From Datura wrightii (lineage: Eukaryota; Streptophyta; Magnoliopsida; Solanales; Solanaceae): DNA of 64,000 nt. Each line of letters opens with the position of its first letter. Position 1 is the first letter of the stretch. The notes beneath the pieces are model-generated. The model did not search any database, was not told the DNA's origin, and was given only the letters and a program-made list of their open reading frames with translations. This document shows, one piece after another, positions 1-10,592 of the stretch. The DNA is taken from NCBI GenBank assembly GCA_035772735.1, contig JASDFA010000001.1, positions 76,596,001 through 76,660,000 of the forward strand, in the 5' to 3' direction. The position numbers and the translations under genes are program-made.

Positions 1-362
1 CCCTTTCATGTTTAACAATTGAATCATGGTGCTCGTGATGTTAAATTTGGCCCCAACAGGCAGTGGTGGTGGTACAATTGCTCTAGTTGACCCAACTTTT
101 TTGATGTTTGGGTCATCTTCATCAAAGAACTGAGGGGCATATCTTTGGCCTCTGTTGCCCCTCCCATGTCAACCAGCATTCACGACCTCATCTCGAGCCT
201 CCTCCGTATGCTGAAGTGCAGCTTGCCGAGCTAGCTCAGCTTGCCTTGCTTCTTCAGCTATGCAGATATCTCTTTACTCCTAATTTTCCATCCTTCGTAG
301 TGTTCGTTCAAGTTCGAGATCCAACGAAATCAAGGGTTTCCACTCCGATGAGTACTTGACAT
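1..362 (-). pseudogene. gag N-terminal fragment of element C
   Basis: Minus-strand reading gives a gag start at 362-360 followed by a stop after ten codons and then frame changes. Recognisable pieces include an AEEARQAELARQAAL-like helical stretch, a GRGNRGQRYAPQFFDEDD segment and NITSTMIQLLNMKG near the window edge. The same order and motifs appear in element D at 54409-54657. In this family gag forms the particle; this copy is clearly non-functional. The rest of gag lies outside the window. Confidence 0.7.
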
Positions 363-466
363 TCACTAAGCAACAACCTATGGATATATGAAAACAAAAA
401 GAAAACATAATTTAGGAAATAACAACCAAAAGTCAAATACAAGCGATTAATCTAATCTTAGCCTAT

Positions 467-484
467 TGCTCGGAAATGGCGCCA
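467..484 (-). promoter_or_regulatory. Primer-binding site of element C
   Basis: On the minus strand, just after the LTR end, the sequence reads TGGCGCCATTTCCGAGCA. The first eight bases match the tRNA-Asp-type primer site that I know from Athila elements (TGGCGCCGTTGCC...); the rest has drifted. Position relative to the LTR is the same as in element F at 63733-63750. Confidence 0.6.
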
Positions 485-489
485 CTTTT

Positions 490-2119
490 TCATAACGCTC
501 AAACTCACACCTCCTGACGAATTATGAAGTGGATGTTGTCAATAACGAACCCAACTAAGAAGTTGGGGCCGAACCCATACGGAATATGGAACATCTAGAC
601 TAATACCGGTAAGTGAACTTGTTGGCGAGTCATCTCCGATTTCGGGGTTTCAAGAAAACAATGTTAAAGCAAAGATTAAAATTGTGATTTAAATCAACAT
701 TTGAAGACAACTAGGGTAAGTGTTCCCTATGGGTTCATAACTACTTGGGGCATACACACGTGATCAATCCCAATGCTTACTTGTAGAACCGATAACTAGG
801 GTTCATCCAAATGACTGGTTCATCCCTATTGGATGACTATACTCAATCATTGGTTAAGGTCTCATGAGCGATTTCACGCTAACTATTATCAATATGTTCC
901 AAATTTAACTCTTCTGCAACCGTAGCTCAAGTTAATTCAATGATCGTAAAGACCAAGGCTTTGTTGTAATTCTCTTTTTCCTAATCTCTACCTCTCTAGG
1001 TTCAAGAAAGTAAAGAATTCGGGAAAGTCCTAACATTGTACCCCATTAACATTTCAATATGAAGAGAATACAATACAAGTTTTTTGCATTTGTTTTGAAT
1101 CACTTTTGTGCAACCCTAGTTTGTTAATAAACCATGGTTCCTACAGCCCCTAGTTGTGGAGGTTTTAGCCTCTCATGGTTGTAAGATTGTAATTTGCATT
1201 CATAAACAAACACATAAGTAAATGCTTACAACAACAATTGGAAGAAAATCAGATTTGATTATTCAAGAACAACCTCAAGAACAAAGTGAGAAATCAAGAA
1301 TTGCTCCTCCAAATTCGACAAAAAATTCACAAAAGTAACTATTCACATGTCGAATAACTCAGTTCTATCCTTCTCTAACTAAAATTAAACTTTAAAGGAT
1401 ATTTATACAGACATTAGAAACCTTTTCCTTACGCTAACAGGGAGTTTTTCATATTTGGTGTCGACTGTGCCACGATTTGTCCTACGACTTATAGCAGGAT
1501 TGTATGGGTCGTATCTTCTGTATGAAAGTTCTTGGCTACTACAGATCTTGCTAAGTGTTGGTGCCCTGGTATGACTTGTACCTTCATCATACATGTCATA
1601 GATTGCTTCTGTGGTTTGGCCCTAAGAACTTTGACATCTTCTGGAATTCTTCGTGAGTGTTGTGGTATGACTCATATCTTCTTGCCACGACTCGTACTGT
1701 TTATAGTGTCTTAAGTTTTGCCAAGTACTAAAAATCCTCTAAACTTCACCACAACTCCGGGTTCGATTCATTCATTGATGCTATGGTTCTTAAGTCCATC
1801 CATACCAGGAGTCTGCCTTTGTGCAATTTCTTCTGAATATTTCCACGACTCCAGTTACGGCTCGTACTAAGAGTTGTAGGTTGCCTTCCTCCTAATTATT
1901 CCTTCTAACTTTCATCATGGTTCTTAGTACGGCTCGTATTGAGACGGTACTTTGGCTGATTTTCTGCATTTTGAGGCTTCTTTTGCACATCTTTGTTCCA
2001 ACACTTATTTTCCCTGAAATCAAAGTATAAAAGTGCCTTATATCCATATAAACATACCTAATTCCATGCAATTTTCTCAGTTTTAAGCGTTGAAAGTGAT
2101 GTAAACTCAAAACACATCA
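490..2119 (-). repeat. 5' LTR of element C
   Basis: About 1.63 kb, homologous to the LTR at 27805-29449. On the plus strand it begins TCATAACGCTC (TGATAACACTC in the other copy) and ends ACACATCA. A TATA-like box (TATAAATAT read on minus) lies near 1398-1407. Upstream of it on the minus strand, at about 1440-1955, are many short copies of tacgactcgta-like words. The terminal TG of the plus-strand left end has mutated to TC. Confidence 0.8.
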
Positions 2120-2289
2120 TTTATGCTTTTGTCCTTATGATACGCAGACTTCCACTTATATCATGTTTATGCTTTATTTCTACTTAGTAAGGCCCTTATC
2201 ATGCTATGTATGTCCAATGGATTAGCTTGGAGCACTTCGTGGTTCTAGGTCCCGTGAATCGATCTAGGGTTTCAACTCGAGTCGTGACA
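2120..2289 (+). repeat. 3' end of left LTR of element B
   Basis: Aligns with 17557-17722, the end of B's right LTR. It ends TGACA, followed by the spacer aact and the primer site, the arrangement expected for an LTR 3' end. The upstream part of this LTR is displaced beyond element C, outside the window. Confidence 0.8.
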
Positions 2290-2293
2290 AACT

Positions 2294-2305
2294 TGGTATC
2301 AGAGC
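2294..2305 (+). promoter_or_regulatory. Primer-binding site of element B
   Basis: TGGTATCAGAGC, the standard plant primer site complementary to the 3' end of initiator methionine tRNA, four bases after the LTR end. It is the only leader sequence of B left of the insertion of A. Confidence 0.9.
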
Positions 2306-2327
2306 AATGGGTTTTGGTGTGTCCTAG

Positions 2328-4630
2328 TGTAATACCCTGGAGAGGCCTAAGAATAGACTCGGGAGTTGAATCTGAAAAGTGCAGAAAACTAGAAAAAACA
2401 TCACAGGATGGGCGACCCAATGACTCGTGGTTGGATACCATGAGTCATCGTAAGCTGTCGTGGTTTGGGAAGTTCAAGGAAGCAGTGGAGACAATGGATG
2501 GTGTAATGACTCGTTGGTAGGAACAACGAGTCGTTATTACCAGTCGTTGGAAGGACTGGACATAGGCTGAGGGGGAAACAATGGGGATTCACACAATTCG
2601 TTGTGAAAGGAAACGACCTATTATTTCTAGTCGTTGTTTGAGGGTAGAGGATTTCAGTGCATTCAACGGATGGAGACCACGGCTCGTTGGATTCCACCAC
2701 GAGTTGTGGTTAGGCTCGTGGAAAGGAAAGTTAGATTTAGTCAAGAAGGTAACGACGGTCGATCCAACGACTCATCGTTTGAAGTAACGACTCATCCTTA
2801 TGAGTCGTTTGAAGGATCTGATATGTGATATGATGCAATGAATCCAAAGACTCGATACCAAGAGTCGTGGTATGTTGCAACGACCCATTGGGTCGATTGT
2901 TGGTCTGTCCTGAACAATTTTCAGGGAAATAATTTTAAGGGCATGTTCGACTTTTCCACATTTTAAGAACCTAAAAATACGTCGTTTTGGATATTTTTCA
3001 GAGTGTGATAAGATGAGTTAAGTCCTTTATGCATGCCCATTCTCATGCAAAAGCTTAGATAGATTTTTGGCAGATTCAAGGTCTTCTTCCCCAAGTTTCC
3101 ACCTATTTCTTTGTGGGTATTTATGGAACTTCACATCAATCCATTTCCAGGTTTGTAGGGTTTTAGAATAGGTGAAATTCTTCCTCACTCATTCCCAAAT
3201 TTCAATTTAAATCATGAATCCTCCTATTCAAGTTCTATGGGGTTTTACCCAATTACATAAAAATGTGATTTCTCTTTATTAGTATGATTTAATTGAGTTT
3301 TAATTATTGATTTATGAATGATGGGCAGGTTTTATATTATTTTCTTTAAATCATGTTTCAAGCATTTTAAATCTAAAATGCCCATTTGATAAAGGTTCTT
3401 GAAAGTTATGATTTATGATGAATATGCAATATTTTGAATTTATTGATGACGGAAAAACATGAATTCAAGTTAACCATGTTTATGAGCATATTTTAAAAGA
3501 ATTGAATATGATGGAAGTATTGGGAAATGCCCACATGTTGAAGAATGATTTATGATTTATGAAGTGAATTACATGATTTATCGATTTATGATGTTGGCTG
3601 ATGAAAAGGGCCTAGGATTCTTGGCTAAGCATGTTTTAAAGGGGATCAATGACGATAAATGTTATATTTTAGCTAATGAATCATAATGCATGATGTTATT
3701 GATTTACATAGGAGCCTATATGCAGTTTTTGGGAGCCGTGTCTAGCACCGAGAAGCCCGAGGTTCAAAGGACTATGTCGGTGTCTCATAACAATGTGCCA
3801 CCATGGGTTTCTAAATGATATGATGTATTGATAATGATCCTCTCAAATGTGATATCATGCCTAATGCACAACCCTCGCCTGGCAAGCCAAGGTCAGCTCT
3901 GTCCACTTTAGCGAGATAATGGGGCATCATGAAAGGCTCTACCATGATGGTGTCGGTTATGACGAGTCATCAAATTGTTCTGCATGTTTTATGCATTATT
4001 ATGTTTATATTATTGGCTCAAATTATGTTTTGATAAAGTTTACTTACGATTATGAAAATGAATGATTTGAAAGTCTTAAGCCTTATGTTTTATTACGAAG
4101 ATTTTGATGTAAGCATGATGTCCTTCTCTTATATTTATTTATGAGTTTTATTTACTCTAAAATTTTCATTTTATTTACCCTGCATACTCAGTACATTCCA
4201 CGTACTGACCGCATACTTTCTATGTTATATCATTTCATGATACAGGGTCCGGATCCCAAGCTCATCCTCTTCCTTAGTCCATCTCAGCTTACGCTTTCAA
4301 CTTATTGGTGAGTCCTCATGTTCCAAGGGAAGTTTGATAGACTTTCTTGGTATTTATATTTCATTATTGGTCGGGTTAGTTGGAGATTTTTCCCCGTCAA
4401 CCCATCTTATGTATTAAAGGATTTCAGACTCAGCTATGTAGTACTCAGCTATGTATATGTCCCATATTTCCTGATGTTATGCTATAATTACATTTCCGCT
4501 ATGATTTTATGATTATCATTCCACTTATTTGAATGAGATTAATTGTATGCATGTGCCATGGGTCGACTTGGTGTCTCTCGGGGTCCCTTGTCCCATGTCT
4601 ACGATCCGAGTCTACGTTCGAGTCGTGTAA
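2328..4630 (+). repeat. Left LTR of element A
   Basis: 2303 bases. Begins TGTAATACC; the terminal CA has decayed to AA (tgtaa where relatives have tgaca). The first 500 bases hold many ACGACTCGT-like words and an 11-bp inverted repeat around a 7-base loop at 2420-2448. The copy is full length, unlike the right LTR. Confidence 0.9.
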
Positions 4631-4634
4631 AACT

Positions 4635-4646
4635 TGGTATCAGAGC
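4635..4646 (+). promoter_or_regulatory. Primer-binding site of element A
   Basis: TGGTATCAGAGC after the spacer aact; complementary to initiator Met-tRNA. Confidence 0.9.
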
Positions 4647-4838
4647 AAAAGGGTTGAAGTGTCCTAGGGTATCTGAAAGCCGCGTTAGGTATAGTCTTTT
4701 TCATGGGTGTGAAGCGCACCACACCTATGATGAAGAGGATACTAGAAGTTTAGGAATATTCCCTTCTTTCATGTTCTATGTCGTGCAATGAAAAGCCTCT
4801 CTATCCTTCTAATTCGTGTTATTCACGATTGCAGAATT

Positions 4839-6010
4839 ATGGCTCCTAAAAGAATGACAGAAGGAGGAATGGAAATGATGAAGGCCACAGGGGTGGCAAT
4901 GACCATGGGTATCAGCAAGCCCCACCAGTTCATGAGCCCCAGGCACTAGAGCCAGCTGCCCGCGCTGAGTTTCGGGCGGCTATTTAGATGTTGGCGCAAA
5001 CCTTGACCGCTCAGGTCAACTAGCAAGCTATTGCGTAGGTCTCACAAAATGGCAATGCAGTGGTGGCTCAAAATAGAGACTTCTTCAGGATGAACCCTCC
5101 TGAGTTCACGGGATCAAAGGTGGCTAAGGTCCACATGAGTTCATTGAAGGGATCTTGAAGGTCACTCAGGTTATGGGGGTGACAAACAGGGAGTCTTTTG
5201 ACTTGGCCTCTTATCAGGCAAAAGAGGTCGCTCATACTTGGTACAAGCAATGGAAAGACAGCAGGGCAGTGGGAGCGGGCCCTATCAGCTGGGATGAGTT
5301 CCACATGGCATTTCTCGATAGGTTCTTCCCTCTAGAGATGAGGGAGTTGAAGGAAGCTGAGTTTGTGAACCTCAAGCAGGGAAAGTTGATAGTGCTTGAG
5401 TATTCTCTTGAGTTCACTCATTTGTCAAAATATGCCCCAGAGTTAGTGATGGATCAGAAGGCGCGGGTGAGCCGATTCATTCAGTAGCTGGTTATTTTGA
5501 CAAGGATTGCAGGACTACAATGCTTCACCAGGATATGGACTTTCCTCGCATAGTGTTGTACGCTCAGTAGACGGAGGCAGCTCATGCGAGGGAGAGGGAG
5601 GCAAAGAGGGCTCGGATGGATAGTCGTGGGTTTTCGCATCAGAGGTCCAATGGTGGCTACCGACCACACTTTCCATAGAAATCACTAGCCCCAACACCAT
5701 CATAAGCTATTATTCCATCCAGACCCAGGAGTGATCAGAGGAGCAGGGTTTCAGGGTCGAGGAATCAAAAGGGCTCCCAGTTAGAGTATACCTATCCAGC
5801 CTGCGGGAAGTGCAACAAGAGTCACACCGAGGAGTGCTTGCTCGGTTTAGATGTCTACTATGGGTGATGATAGGGGTCATGCACAGACCACCAAGACAGT
5901 AGTAGCTCCAGCCCATTCTACTCCGCAGTAGGCATCGACTAGTGGGGATGGCAGACAGCACCAAAACCGATTCTATGCCCTTGCCTCGCGCCAGGAGCAG
6001 GAGACTTCGC
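4839..6010 (+). pseudogene. gag of element A (broken)
   Basis: The start ATGGCTCCTAAAAG follows the leader at 4839, as in element E (36118). A frameshift follows within about 15 codons, and there are stops near 4993, 5023 and 5036. The central Retrotrans_gag region is clearest at 5155-5487, with ESFDLASYQ, AHTWYKQW, FLDRFFPLEMRE and LEYSLEFTHLSKYAPE. A degraded cysteine cluster (CGKCNKSHTEEC) lies near 5801-5836 and the second, true zinc knuckle is truncated by a stop. The protein would assemble the virus-like particle; this copy cannot make it. Confidence 0.85.
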
Positions 6011-6015
6011 CAGAT

Positions 6016-6570
6016 GTGGTCACTGGTATGTTGCGTGTCTTTCATATTGATGTTTATGCCTTGCTAGATCCAGGAGCTACCTTGTATTTCATGACTCCTT
6101 ACATTGCTAGTAGCCTTGGAGTTAGTCCCGAGACCTTGTCAGAACCATTTTCAGTTTTGACCCCTGTTGGTGATTTGGTCATAGCTAGACGAGTATATAG
6201 AGAATTCCCAATCACTGTGTTGCATAAGGTTACATCCGCAGACCTTGTAGTGTTATCCATGACTGTCTTTGACGTTATTCTCGGCATGGATTAGTTGTTT
6301 GCATGTTATGCGTTGATTAATTTTAGGACCCGTACGGTGGAATTTCCTTTTATGGGTGAGTCAGTGTTAGAGTGGAAGGGTAGTTCGGCAGTACCAGTAG
6401 GTCGATTTATTTCCTATTTTAAGGCTCGGAAGATGATCTCTAGAGGTTCCATGTACCACCTAGTTAGGGTTAAGAATGTGGAATCCAAGACCCCGACTAT
6501 TCATTCAGTTTCGGTGGTGTGCGAATATCCGGAGGTGTTTTCGGATGATTTTCCCGGTTTTCCTCCATAG
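6016..6570 (+). pseudogene. Aspartic protease and protease-RT linker of element A
   Basis: The first part (6016-6294) reads as a retropepsin-like domain of the RVP_2 type, with the active-site region LLDPGATLYFMT at about residues 16-27 and a conserved end VFDVILGMD. A TAG stop interrupts it at the usual W/D-LL position and the linker continues in frame to 6570 (VEFPFMGE, MISRG, YPEVFSDDFPG). The enzyme would cut the Gag-Pol polyprotein. The catalytic Asp is present. Confidence 0.85.
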
Positions 6571-6605
6571 AGGGAAATTGATTTCGGTATTGATTTATTA
6601 CCCAT

Positions 6606-7399
6606 ATGCAGCTTATCTCTATTTTTGCCTACAAGATCGCCTCATCTGAACTAAAGGAATTGAAGGATCAGTTAAATGACTTGTTGGATAAGGGTTTCAT
6701 TAGACCGAGCCAGTCTCCATGGGGTGCACCGGTTCTATTTGTTCGAAACAAGGACGACTCCCTTCACATGTGTATTGACTATCGGAATTTGAACAAGGTT
6801 ACCATCAAGAACAAGCACCCCTTACCCAGGATCGATGATTTGTTTGACCATCTTCAGGGTGCCAAGTTCTTCTCCAAGATTGATCCGAGGTCCAGTATCA
6901 CCAACTCAGAGTTCGGGAGAGTGACATCCCGAAGACTGCTTTCAAGACTCGGTATGGTCACTACGAATTTGTTGTTATGTCTTTTGGACTAACCAATGCC
7001 CCTGTAGCTTTTATATATCTAATGAACAGGGTGTTCAAGGCATATCCGGATATGTTCATGATCGTATTCATCAATGACATTCTTATATACTCCCGGAGTG
7101 AGGAGGAGCATGCCACTCATTTGAGAATAGTGCTGCAAACCCTCAACGATCTTCAGTTGTATGCAAAGTTTGGCAAGTGTGAATTTTGTCTAAACTCGGT
7201 GGCATTTCTGGGTCATGTGGTATCAAGTGAAGGCATAAGGGTAGATTCCCAGAAGATCGAGGCAGTGAAGAATTGGCCTAGACCGGTGAATCCTTCAAAA
7301 ATTCAGAGTTTCTTGGGCTTAGCAGGATACTATCGAAGATTTTTTGAGGGCTTTTCATCAATTGAAGCCCTATTGATTAGGTTGACTCAGAAAATGTGA
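6606..7399 (+). pseudogene. Reverse transcriptase of element A
   Basis: RT domain in at least two frames. Visible blocks are LLDKGFIRPSQSPWGAPVLFV, CIDYRNLNKVTIKN, PLPRIDDLFD and, after a frameshift near 6890-6980, SFGLTNAPVAF and FLGHVVSSEGI. The catalytic YxDD-equivalent reads F-I-N-D at 7067-7078, so the first of the two aspartates is Asn (FIDD in B and L). The enzyme would make cDNA from the element RNA. With a frameshift and a lost catalytic residue it is dead. Confidence 0.88.
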
Positions 7400-7770
7400 A
7401 GTTCCAATGGTTGGATGCTTATGAGAAAAGCTTCCAAGAATTGAAGACCCGACTCACTTCAGCACCGGTGTTAACTTTACCCGAGGGTACTGATGGCTTT
7501 GTAGTATATTGTGATTCTTCAAAAGTTAGACTGGAATATGTCTTGATGCAGCGTGGGAAGTTAATAGCATATTCCCCGAGACAGCTGAAAGTTCATGAAA
7601 AGAATTACCCGACCCATGATCTTGAGTTGGCCGCGTTGGTGTTTGCATTGAAGATATGGCGACATTACTTGTATGGGGTCCACATGGATGTATTTACGGA
7701 TCACAAGAGCTTTCATTATGTGTTCACACAGATGGATCTAAATCTTCGGCAAAAAAGGTGGTTGGAGTAA
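7396..7770 (+). pseudogene. RNase H domain of element A
   Basis: One open frame of 124 codons: KFQWLDAYEKSFQELK, APVLTLPEG, FVVYCDSSKV (active-site Asp region), LIAYSPRQLK, THDLELAALVFALKIWRHYL and FTDHKSF. This is the RNase H-like domain that follows RT in Ty3/Gypsy pol and degrades the RNA strand. A stop (WLE*) ends it at 7768; the following segment (7780-8100) carries the usual YHPGKANVVADALS linker in another frame. Confidence 0.87.
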
Positions 7771-7779
7771 CTAAAGGAC

Positions 7780-9060
7780 TACGACATGAGTGTCCTCTAC
7801 CATCCGGGCAAGGCTAATGTGGTTGCGGATGCGCTTAGTAGTCTCTCTATGGAGAGTGTGTCCCACGTGGATGAGGGAAAGAAAGAGTTGGTGAGAGATT
7901 TCCATCGACTTGCAAGTTGGGAGTTAGATTGATCGACTCGACTGATGGCGGCGTTATTGTGCAGAATGGGTCAGAATTGTCCTTAGTGGCCAATGTCAAA
8001 TCTAAGCAAGATGAGGATTCGACTTTGAGGAAGCTAAAGGAAGCAGTGCGGAGTAAAAAGGTGGAGGTTTTCTCCCAAGGGGGAGATGGTGTGCTACGAT
8101 ACTAGAGTCGACTATGTGTTCCGGACGTCGATAATTTGAGGGTTTGGATATTGCATGAGGCACATGGTACCAGATATTCTATCAATCTAGGATCCATGAA
8201 GATGTATCGGGACCTGCAGGAAATATATTTGTGGGATGGTATGAAGAAGTATATTGTGGAGTTTGTAGCTAAGTGTCCAAACTGTCAGCAAGTGAAAGTC
8301 AAGCATCAAGGGCCGGGAGGTGTACTTCAGGTTATTAGCATTCCCGCTTGGAAATGGGAGGAAATAAAAATGGATTTCATTATAGTCCTACCTCGTACTC
8401 GCCGACACTATGACTCCATTTGGGTGGTGGTAGACAGGTTAACTAAAGCTGCACACTTCCTACTGGTCAAGACCATGGATTCAGTGGATGATTATGCCAA
8501 GTTGTATATTGGGGAGTTTCTTTGACTTCTTGGAGTGCCCTTGTCTATCATCTCAGACCGAGGTACTAAGTTTACCTCTCAGTTTTAGTAGCTTTTTCTG
8601 AATGGACTTGGGACGTAGGTTAAGCTCAATATAGCCTTCCATCCACAAATAGGCGGCCAGGCAGAGCAAACGATTCAAACCCTCGAGGATATGTAAAGGG
8701 CATGTGTTATGAATTTCAAAGAAAGTTGGGACGACCATTTTCCCTTGATCGAGTTTGCCTATAATAACAGTTATCACTCTAGTATCCAGATGGCACTGTT
8801 CGAGGCACTTTACGGCCGAAGGTGTAGATCACCCATCGAATGGTTTGAGGTTGGTGAAGCAACCATGATAGGACCCTATTCGGTTCATGAGGCCATGGTA
8901 AAGGTCCAGTTGAAAATCTCTCAGAGTTGTCAGAAATCATATGCCAATGTGAGGAAAAGAGACTTGGAGTTTGATGTGGACAACCAGGTATTTCTAAAGG
9001 TATCTCCCATGAAGGGGGTCATGCGGTTTGGGGAAAAGGGGTAACTCAGTCCCTGATATG
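7780..9060 (+). pseudogene. Integrase of element A
   Basis: The linker contains YHPGKANVVADALS (7800-7840). The zinc-binding region near 8150-8290 keeps EAH and CPNC, but the second His reads Asn (SINLG). The catalytic core has MDFI near 8371, ISDRGTKFTS near 8550-8580 and a QAEQTIQTLED helix near 8658, so the D, D and E positions are still present. Stops interrupt it at 8102, 8523 and 8587. The C-terminal part (8709-9044) shows WDDHFPLIEFAYNNSYHSSI and LYGRRCRSPIEW. It would insert the cDNA into chromatin. Confidence 0.87.
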
Positions 9061-9089
9061 TTGGTCCTTACTGGATTATTAGGAGAGTT

Positions 9090-9410
9090 GGTAAGGTGGC
9101 GTATGAGTTGGACTTGCCTTCAGAGTTAGCTTCAGTTCATCCCGTCTTTCATATATCACTTTTGAAGAAGTGTTTGGCTGATCCAACCTTGGTAGTCCCG
9201 GTAGACAACATTGGGGTGAAAGACAGCCTCAGTTATGAAGAAATTTCCATTGAAATATTAGATCGTCAGGTTCGGAAGTTGAGAAACAAAGAAGTAGCTT
9301 CAGTTAAGGTTTTATGGAGAAATTAGCATGTTGAGGGAGCTATGTAGGAAGCCGAAGCAGATATGATGGCTAGATATCCACATTTGTTCACTACCGGCTC
9401 AGTTCCGACT
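9090..9410 (+). pseudogene. Integrase C-terminus with chromodomain-like tail, element A
   Basis: Open from 9096 to 9326: VAYELDLP, HPVFHISLLKKC, then EILDRQVRKLRNKEVASVKVLW, followed by a stop and EAEADMMARYPHLF. This tail (Q-V-R-K-L-R ... V-K-V-L-W ... W-E) is typical of the Tekay/Del chromoviruses and is regarded as a divergent chromodomain. The usual Trp before EAEADM is a TAG stop here. It would help select heterochromatic targets. Confidence 0.8.
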
Positions 9411-9645
9411 GTATGTATCAATTTTGTCCTATGACTCTATCTAGTTTTCATATTAAGTTCATGTGTGCAAGTTTATTTTATATATATGAATGTTTATGTG
9501 AAGTATAAGACCAATTCAGCTATGTGATTTTATTCGGAGGTAGTCATTCCGTGAAAATTTCGGTTAATATGATCAGTATATGGCTATGATAAATTGTATG
9601 TTTCTATTTGCTGCTTGTTTCCTACATTCAAGGACGAATGTTTTC

Positions 9646-9658
9646 AAGCGGGAGATAT
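9646..9658 (+). promoter_or_regulatory. Polypurine tract of element A
   Basis: AAGCGGGAGATAT directly before the right LTR. Preceded by GGACGAATGTT, a word shared with the same position in L and, with changes, in B and E. It would prime plus-strand DNA synthesis. Confidence 0.75.
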
Positions 9659-10413
9659 TGTAATACCCTGGAGAGGCCTAAGAATAGACCCGAAGTTGAA
9701 CTTGAAAAGTGTAGAAAACTGTCAAAAACATCACAGGACGGGCGACCCAACGACTCGTGGTTGGATACCACGAGTCGTCATAAGCTGTCGTGGTTTGGGA
9801 TGTTTAGGGAAGCAGTGGAGAAAACCGACGATGTAATGACTCGTTGTCAGGAACAATGAGTCATTGTTACTAGTCGTTGGAAGGACTGGACATAGGCTGT
9901 GGTGGAAACAACGGGGTATCCCACGATTCGTTTTGAGAGGCAATGGCCTGTTGCTTCTAGTCGTTGTTTGAGGGTTGAGGATTTCAGTGCATTCAATGGA
10001 TGGAGACCACAACTCTTTGGATGCCACCACGAGTCGTGGTGAGGCTCGTGGAAAGAAAAGTTCGATTTGGTCAAGGAGTTGACAACGGTCGATCCAACGA
10101 CTCATCGTTTGAAGTACCGACTCGTCCTAACAAGTCGTTTGAAGGATCTGAGATGTGATATGATGCAGTGTACCCAACGACTCAACCCAACTTATGTATT
10201 AGAGGCTTTCAGACAAGCATGTAGTACTCAACCATGTATATGTCCCGTATCTCCTGATGTTATGCTATAATTACTTTTCCGCTATGATTTTATGATTATC
10301 ATTATGCTTATTTGAATGAGATAAGTTATATGCATGTGTCATGGGTTGACTTGGGGTCTCTCGAGGTCTCTTGTCCCGTGTCTATGATCCGGGTGTACGT
10401 TCGGGTCGTGACA
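9659..10413 (+). repeat. Right LTR of element A with internal deletion
   Basis: 755 bases against 2303 in the left LTR. The first 520 bases align with 2328-2850 and the last 230 with 4397-4630; about 1.55 kb between them is missing. The junction lies near 10185 in ACTCAACCCAACTTATG. It ends in an intact TGACA and is followed by the target duplication CCTAG. An 11-bp perfect inverted repeat lies at 9750-9778. Confidence 0.88.
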
Positions 10414-10592
10414 CCTAGGGTGTCTGAAAGTAGTGTTAAGTAGTGTCTTTTCCATGGGTGTGAAGCGCGCCATACTTATAGAAAAGAGGTTATGAGATAT
10501 TTTAGGAAAGTTCCCTTCTTTCATGATCTATGTCGTGCAGTGGGGAAAATCTCTCTGTTCCTCTAACTCGTGTTATACGCATCTGCAAAAAT

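Larger units (their letters stand above)
1..2119 (-). mobile_element. Element C: 5' end of an Athila-like LTR retrotransposon (minus strand)
   Basis: Read on the minus strand this is a 5' LTR (2119 to 490), a primer site, a leader and the start of gag, running off the left edge. The LTR is homologous along its whole length to the one at 27805-29449, and the gag fragment matches the gag of element D at 54409-54644, so C and D belong to one family. C interrupts an LTR of element B: sequence from 2120 on aligns with the end of B's right LTR near 17560. The expected 5-bp target duplication would start TTTAT at 2120; its other copy lies outside the window. Confidence 0.8.
2328..10413 (+). mobile_element. 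Element A: chromovirus-like Ty3/Gypsy element with target duplication
   Basis: Complete element of about 8.1 kb. Left LTR 2328-4630, primer site 4635, gag, protease, RT, RNase H, integrase, chromodomain-like tail, purine tract and right LTR 9659-10413. Both LTRs begin TGTAATACCCTGG. The flanks are CCTAG (2323-2327) and CCTAG (10414-10418), a perfect 5-bp target duplication. Joining the flanks restores the leader of element B, which reads like the leader of A itself after 4657. Coding frames are interrupted by stops and frameshifts, so it is inactive. Confidence 0.92.
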
